Shown: in pieces, positions 8,998-10,759 of the stretch | Numbering within the stretch: position 1 is the first letter of the stretch | How the letters are laid out: each line of letters starts with the position of its first letter | DNA from: Kiritimatiellia bacterium | GTDB lineage: Bacteria > Verrucomicrobiota > Kiritimatiellia > RFP12 > UBA1067 | Assembly: GCA_904502135.1 (NCBI GenBank) | Contig: CAJGDE010000069.1 | Span: 1-10,759, forward strand | DNA: 10,759 nucleotides | Direction of reading: 5' to 3' | Position numbers and translations under genes: made by a program | The notes under the pieces: model-generated | Told to the model about the DNA's origin: nothing | The model's input: the letters and a program-made list of their open reading frames with translations, nothing else | The model's database searches: none

Positions 8998-10095
8998 TTA
9001 TACGACGTTTTCAACCAGAATGAACTCATATCCCGCCTCTTTCATCATTTTGGACATGAGTCGTATTTTGTCGGCGTAATCGCTCTGATATGCCAGATAG
9101 TCCTTGTAGAAATACTGCTCATGGTCGGAAAACACCAGGTACTCGCGACCGAGCAGCTTCATCGTATCTTCGCGAAGCAGTTTTTCGTCGACGAGATTGA
9201 GGCACGGAGCATCGCAGAAGAGATGCTTGAACGCCATGCCGGTATCCTTGTCATAAACATACTTGAAGGAATTCCTGGTCTCCGCTTCCTGCTCCGGCGA
9301 GATGTGGTTGTAGGCGCAGGCCGACGCGCTGATTTCTTTGTTGCGCGTATCGCGCCAGAAGAACGCGGTTTCCGGCTTGCGGTTCTGTTCAATGCGCATG
9401 CCGTGGCCGTACGGCAGACGGGTGCGATCGCCGTCATAGTAATAGCGCTCTCCGATTGAGCACTCCATGATTTTTATCCCGTTGTCTTTAAGCGCCCGAC
9501 ACCCTTCTTTGCTCATCGGGCACCAATGCGGCACCAGAGCGGAGGTGAATATTCCCTCGCCTGCGAAGCGGGCGATTTCCCCGTATACCATATCGTAATA
9601 TTTCTTTACATCGGCATAGCTGGCGTTGAGCCACGGATAATCGGGAAATTCCTGCAACGAATGAAAGCCGAGCTTTAGCCAGTCCTTGTTGGCCTGCCAT
9701 TCGCCTTTGTAGGCGTCGGTAACCTCCGCAAGCGTAAACTCGTCCATTCCGTAATAGAAGTCCGTGCGGTAGAACAGGTTGATCTGAAGTTTCAGACCGT
9801 ACTTGTCGTGACATTCCCTGATCGGAGCGAGGAAAGGATTGTCAAAAAGCGATTTCGGGCGGTTACGCGTGAGATCACGCAGGAACCAGATCGCGTCATC
9901 GATAAAGAACGAAGCCGCCTTTTTCCCGGCAAAGGCCGGATTGGACCTGATCTCGGCGTTTTTTATGACCGGTCCCAGCCGCTTGGCATCCTTGGCGAAC
10001 GCCGGAACATCATCCTTCGCACCCGCCGCAAAGGGAGCCGAAGCCATCGTCAATGCGCCCAAAGAGGACGCTTTCAAAAAATCTCTTCTGTTCAT
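8998..10095 (-). CDS. Tat-exported polysaccharide-deacetylase-like protein
   Basis: Protein of 365 residues with a twin-arginine signal: N-R-R-D-F-L-K at 2-8, a mild hydrophobic stretch (11-25) and an AGA site near 26. It is probably exported folded or left in the periplasm or outer envelope. The body looks like the metal-dependent (beta/alpha) barrel of polysaccharide deacetylases. There is an Asp pair in SFFIDDAIWF (62-71), GFHSLQE (143-149) at the HSxxH position with Glu instead of the second His, and a helix segment PHWCPMSKEGCRALKDNGI (189-207). A late SDHEQYFYKDY (323-333) is also present. Substrate is unknown; a glycan is inferred only from the fold. It is a single-gene unit, without a good ribosome binding site, ahead of tRNA-Thr. 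Fold assignment is moderate; a glycosidase-type barrel is the main alternative. Confidence 0.65.
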   Translation of the reverse strand: MNRRDFLKASSLGALTMASAPFAAGAKDDVPAFAKDAKRLGPVIKNAEIRSNPAFAGKKAASFFIDDAIWFLRDLTRNRPKSLFDNPFLAPIRECHDKYGLKLQINLFYRTDFYYGMDEFTLAEVTDAYKGEWQANKDWLKLGFHSLQEFPDYPWLNASYADVKKYYDMVYGEIARFAGEGIFTSALVPHWCPMSKEGCRALKDNGIKIMECSIGERYYYDGDRTRLPYGHGMRIEQNRKPETAFFWRDTRNKEISASACAYNHISPEQEAETRNSFKYVYDKDTGMAFKHLFCDAPCLNLVDEKLLREDTMKLLGREYLVFSDHEQYFYKDYLAYQSDYADKIRLMSKMMKEAGYEFILVENVV

Positions 10096-10395
10096 GGCTG
10101 AATTTTACCTAATTTTATCCGTGCCCGTCAACCTGGTTTCACGGGTCTTTATAACAAATTAAACAACGATACGAACATTAAGCTACGCAATATCGCATCG
10201 GGGTTAGATTTTTGGGATGGAAGCATTCGGGGACAGACCCTGCAAATGGCTTATCTGAAAGCGAAATCCAGCACCAAGCGTACTCCGAAGCGCGTTTTAC
10301 CACTCCTGCGCGTACAGGATTGAAATATACATATTGGATGAGGTTTCAGAACTACTTGGGCAACCTTGCCGATACGCTACGCTGAGAGTTCTATA
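10096..10395. other. Intergenic region, no supported gene
   Basis: This stretch is A+T-richer than the genes and has only short open frames. The longest tidy one is 25 codons (ATG at 10246, stop at 10321-10323) without a ribosome binding site. GGGGACAGACCC occurs at 10229-10240, a motif I associate with dispersed palindromes near REP-associated transposases. I see no tRNA or complete mobile element. Confidence 0.5.
10102..10131 (-). promoter_or_regulatory. Candidate promoter of the Tat-signal gene
   Basis: TTGACG (10126-10131) and TAAAAT (10102-10107) on the minus strand are 18 bases apart. The expected start base would be the A of the ATG at 10095, so the mRNA would be leaderless. An alternative is an extended TGTTATAAA further upstream (10150-10158), giving a leader of about 50 bases without a good ribosome binding site. 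Confidence 0.4.
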
Positions 10396-10440
10396 GTTTT
10401 TTACACACACAACCCCCTAAAGGGGGTGTGTGTAAAAAAC
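10396..10440. repeat. Long inverted repeat, T6 and A6 at the base
   Basis: GTTTTTTACACACA pairs with TGTGTGTAAAAAAC (14 bp), followed by a three-base bulge (CAA) on the left arm and a CCCCC/GGGGG inner stem. The sequence at the 3' side ends in A6 on both strands, so it lacks the U-tract of an intrinsic terminator. It stands alone between the Tat-signal gene and the partial right-end frame. Confidence 0.85.
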
Positions 10441-10462
10441 ATGAAACGGAAGAAATAAGAGA

Positions 10463-10503
10463 AGTTAGGAACAACGTCAGCAAGAACCGAGCCGAGCTTA
10501 ACT
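10463..10503 (+). other. Potential stem AGTTAGG/CTTAACT
   Basis: AGTTAGG (10463-10469) can pair with CTTAACT (10497-10503), seven pairs with one G-U, around a 27-base loop. It is one of several stems in the non-coding stretch ahead of the partial right-end frame. A short stem like this can arise by chance. Confidence 0.3.
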
Positions 10504-10539
10504 AAGATTACGGAACGCTCGTATCTGAGGGGGTTGAAA

Positions 10540-10572
10540 ATTTTGTTGAAAGTCGTTTGCAGCCAACAAAAT
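10540..10572 (+). other. Potential hairpin ATTTTGTTG/CAACAAAAT
   Basis: A perfect 9-bp inverted repeat (10540-10548 and 10564-10572) encloses a 15-base loop and is followed by CAGGGGTAAAAC. There is no T-tract. Together with the inverted repeat at 10396-10440 it suggests a structured leader or small RNA on the plus strand, unproven. Confidence 0.4.
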
Positions 10573-10680
10573 CAGGGGTAAAACGGATGTTGCGCAGCGA
10601 AGCGATGTCAGTTGAATGCAGTGAATCTTGTCTTGGATTATAGAGGGGCATTATTAAAACAACAGAAAGGAGACAACCAA

Positions 10681-10759
10681 ATGAAACTGAAGATCAACTG
10701 GATAGAACGGCAATCTATTGCTACACTGTGCCCTATCCCGCCTTACACTGTGCCCTCCA
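10681..10759 (+). CDS. Partial reading frame, unknown product
   Basis: An ATG is preceded by AAAGGAG (10666-10672) with eight bases of spacing, a strong ribosome binding site. It opens a frame of 26 codons that runs off the window edge (MKLKINWIERQSIATLCPIP, then PYTVPS). I recognise no family in so few residues. From codon 15 on the frame enters a 13-bp direct repeat with 22-bp spacing, which changes reading frame between copies. The later part may therefore be a DNA-level repeat and the true frame may end soon after. It is the only plus-strand gene candidate and would diverge from the Tat-signal gene. A weak TTGAAT-N18-GATTAT (10612-10641) could be its promoter. Confidence 0.35.
   Translation, partial: MKLKINWIERQSIATLCPIPPYTVPS
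10722..10756. repeat. 13-bp direct repeat, 22-bp period
   Basis: TACACTGTGCCCT occurs at 10722-10734 and again at 10744-10756, separated by ATCCCGCCT. The core CACTGTG is itself a palindrome around one base. The window ends three bases later, so it is unknown whether this is two copies or the start of an array. Confidence 0.75.

Noticed and set aside
10246..10323. Small plus-strand frame of 25 codons
   Set aside because: It begins tidily (MAYLKAKSS) but has no ribosome binding site, no recognisable family and a length easily reached by chance.
10396..10440. Inverted repeat as an intrinsic terminator
   Set aside because: On both strands the 3' side ends in A6, with no U-tract, and no convincing gene ends next to it.
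10722..10756. CRISPR array start
   Set aside because: The repeat is 13 bases with a 9-base gap, far too short for repeat and spacer, and only two copies are visible.
10396..10759. Retron-type RNA plus reverse transcriptase
   Set aside because: Structured sequence before a gene start is suggestive, but no reverse transcriptase motif is visible and no retron arm pair could be identified, so I do not name it as such.

Overview
The window carries one long minus-strand block of core genes, one exported enzyme gene, and a non-coding accessory-looking right end. Read in the direction of transcription (high to low coordinates), the core block is tRNA-Thr(GGU), tuf (EF-Tu), rpmG (L33), tRNA-Trp(CCA), secE, nusG, rplK (L11), rplA (L1), rplJ (L10), rplL (L7/L12). 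It starts at a sigma70-type promoter (8866-8895) and ends at a strong hairpin terminator (4027-4064). A separate single-gene unit follows: a very good promoter (3986-4014), a full-length pyruvate:ferredoxin oxidoreductase gene (nifJ/por), and its own terminator (247-290).

The organism is most likely an anaerobic member of the PVC superphylum. PFOR points to anaerobic pyruvate oxidation. EF-Tu has a non-standard switch I (K-I-L-T-I in place of R-G-I-T-I) that resembles, from memory, planctomycete-type EF-Tu. A Tat-exported, polysaccharide-deacetylase-like protein also fits a glycan-degrading Kiritimatiellota/Lentisphaerota-type bacterium. The phylum is an inference, not something the sequence proves.

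The main departure from a textbook layout is that rplL is followed by a terminator and nifJ instead of rpoB-rpoC. The tRNA-tuf-secE-nusG-rplKAJL order is otherwise classical, and rpmG and tRNA-Trp sit in the positions seen in many bacteria. The spacers hold several RNA hairpins without U-tracts (tuf-rpmG, nusG-rplK, rplJ-rplL). These are candidates for processing or autogenous control.

Upstream of tRNA-Thr lies the Tat-signal protein (8998-10095). Beyond it, 10096-10680 has no convincing gene. It holds a long inverted repeat, further potential stems including one mutually exclusive pairing, and then a strong ribosome binding site and a plus-strand reading frame cut by the window edge. A short direct repeat with a 22-bp period begins inside that frame. 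The left end (1-240) is also non-coding and contains a 93-nt nested palindrome. No complete new biological system is visible; the right-hand structured region and the palindrome at 15-107 are the least explained parts.
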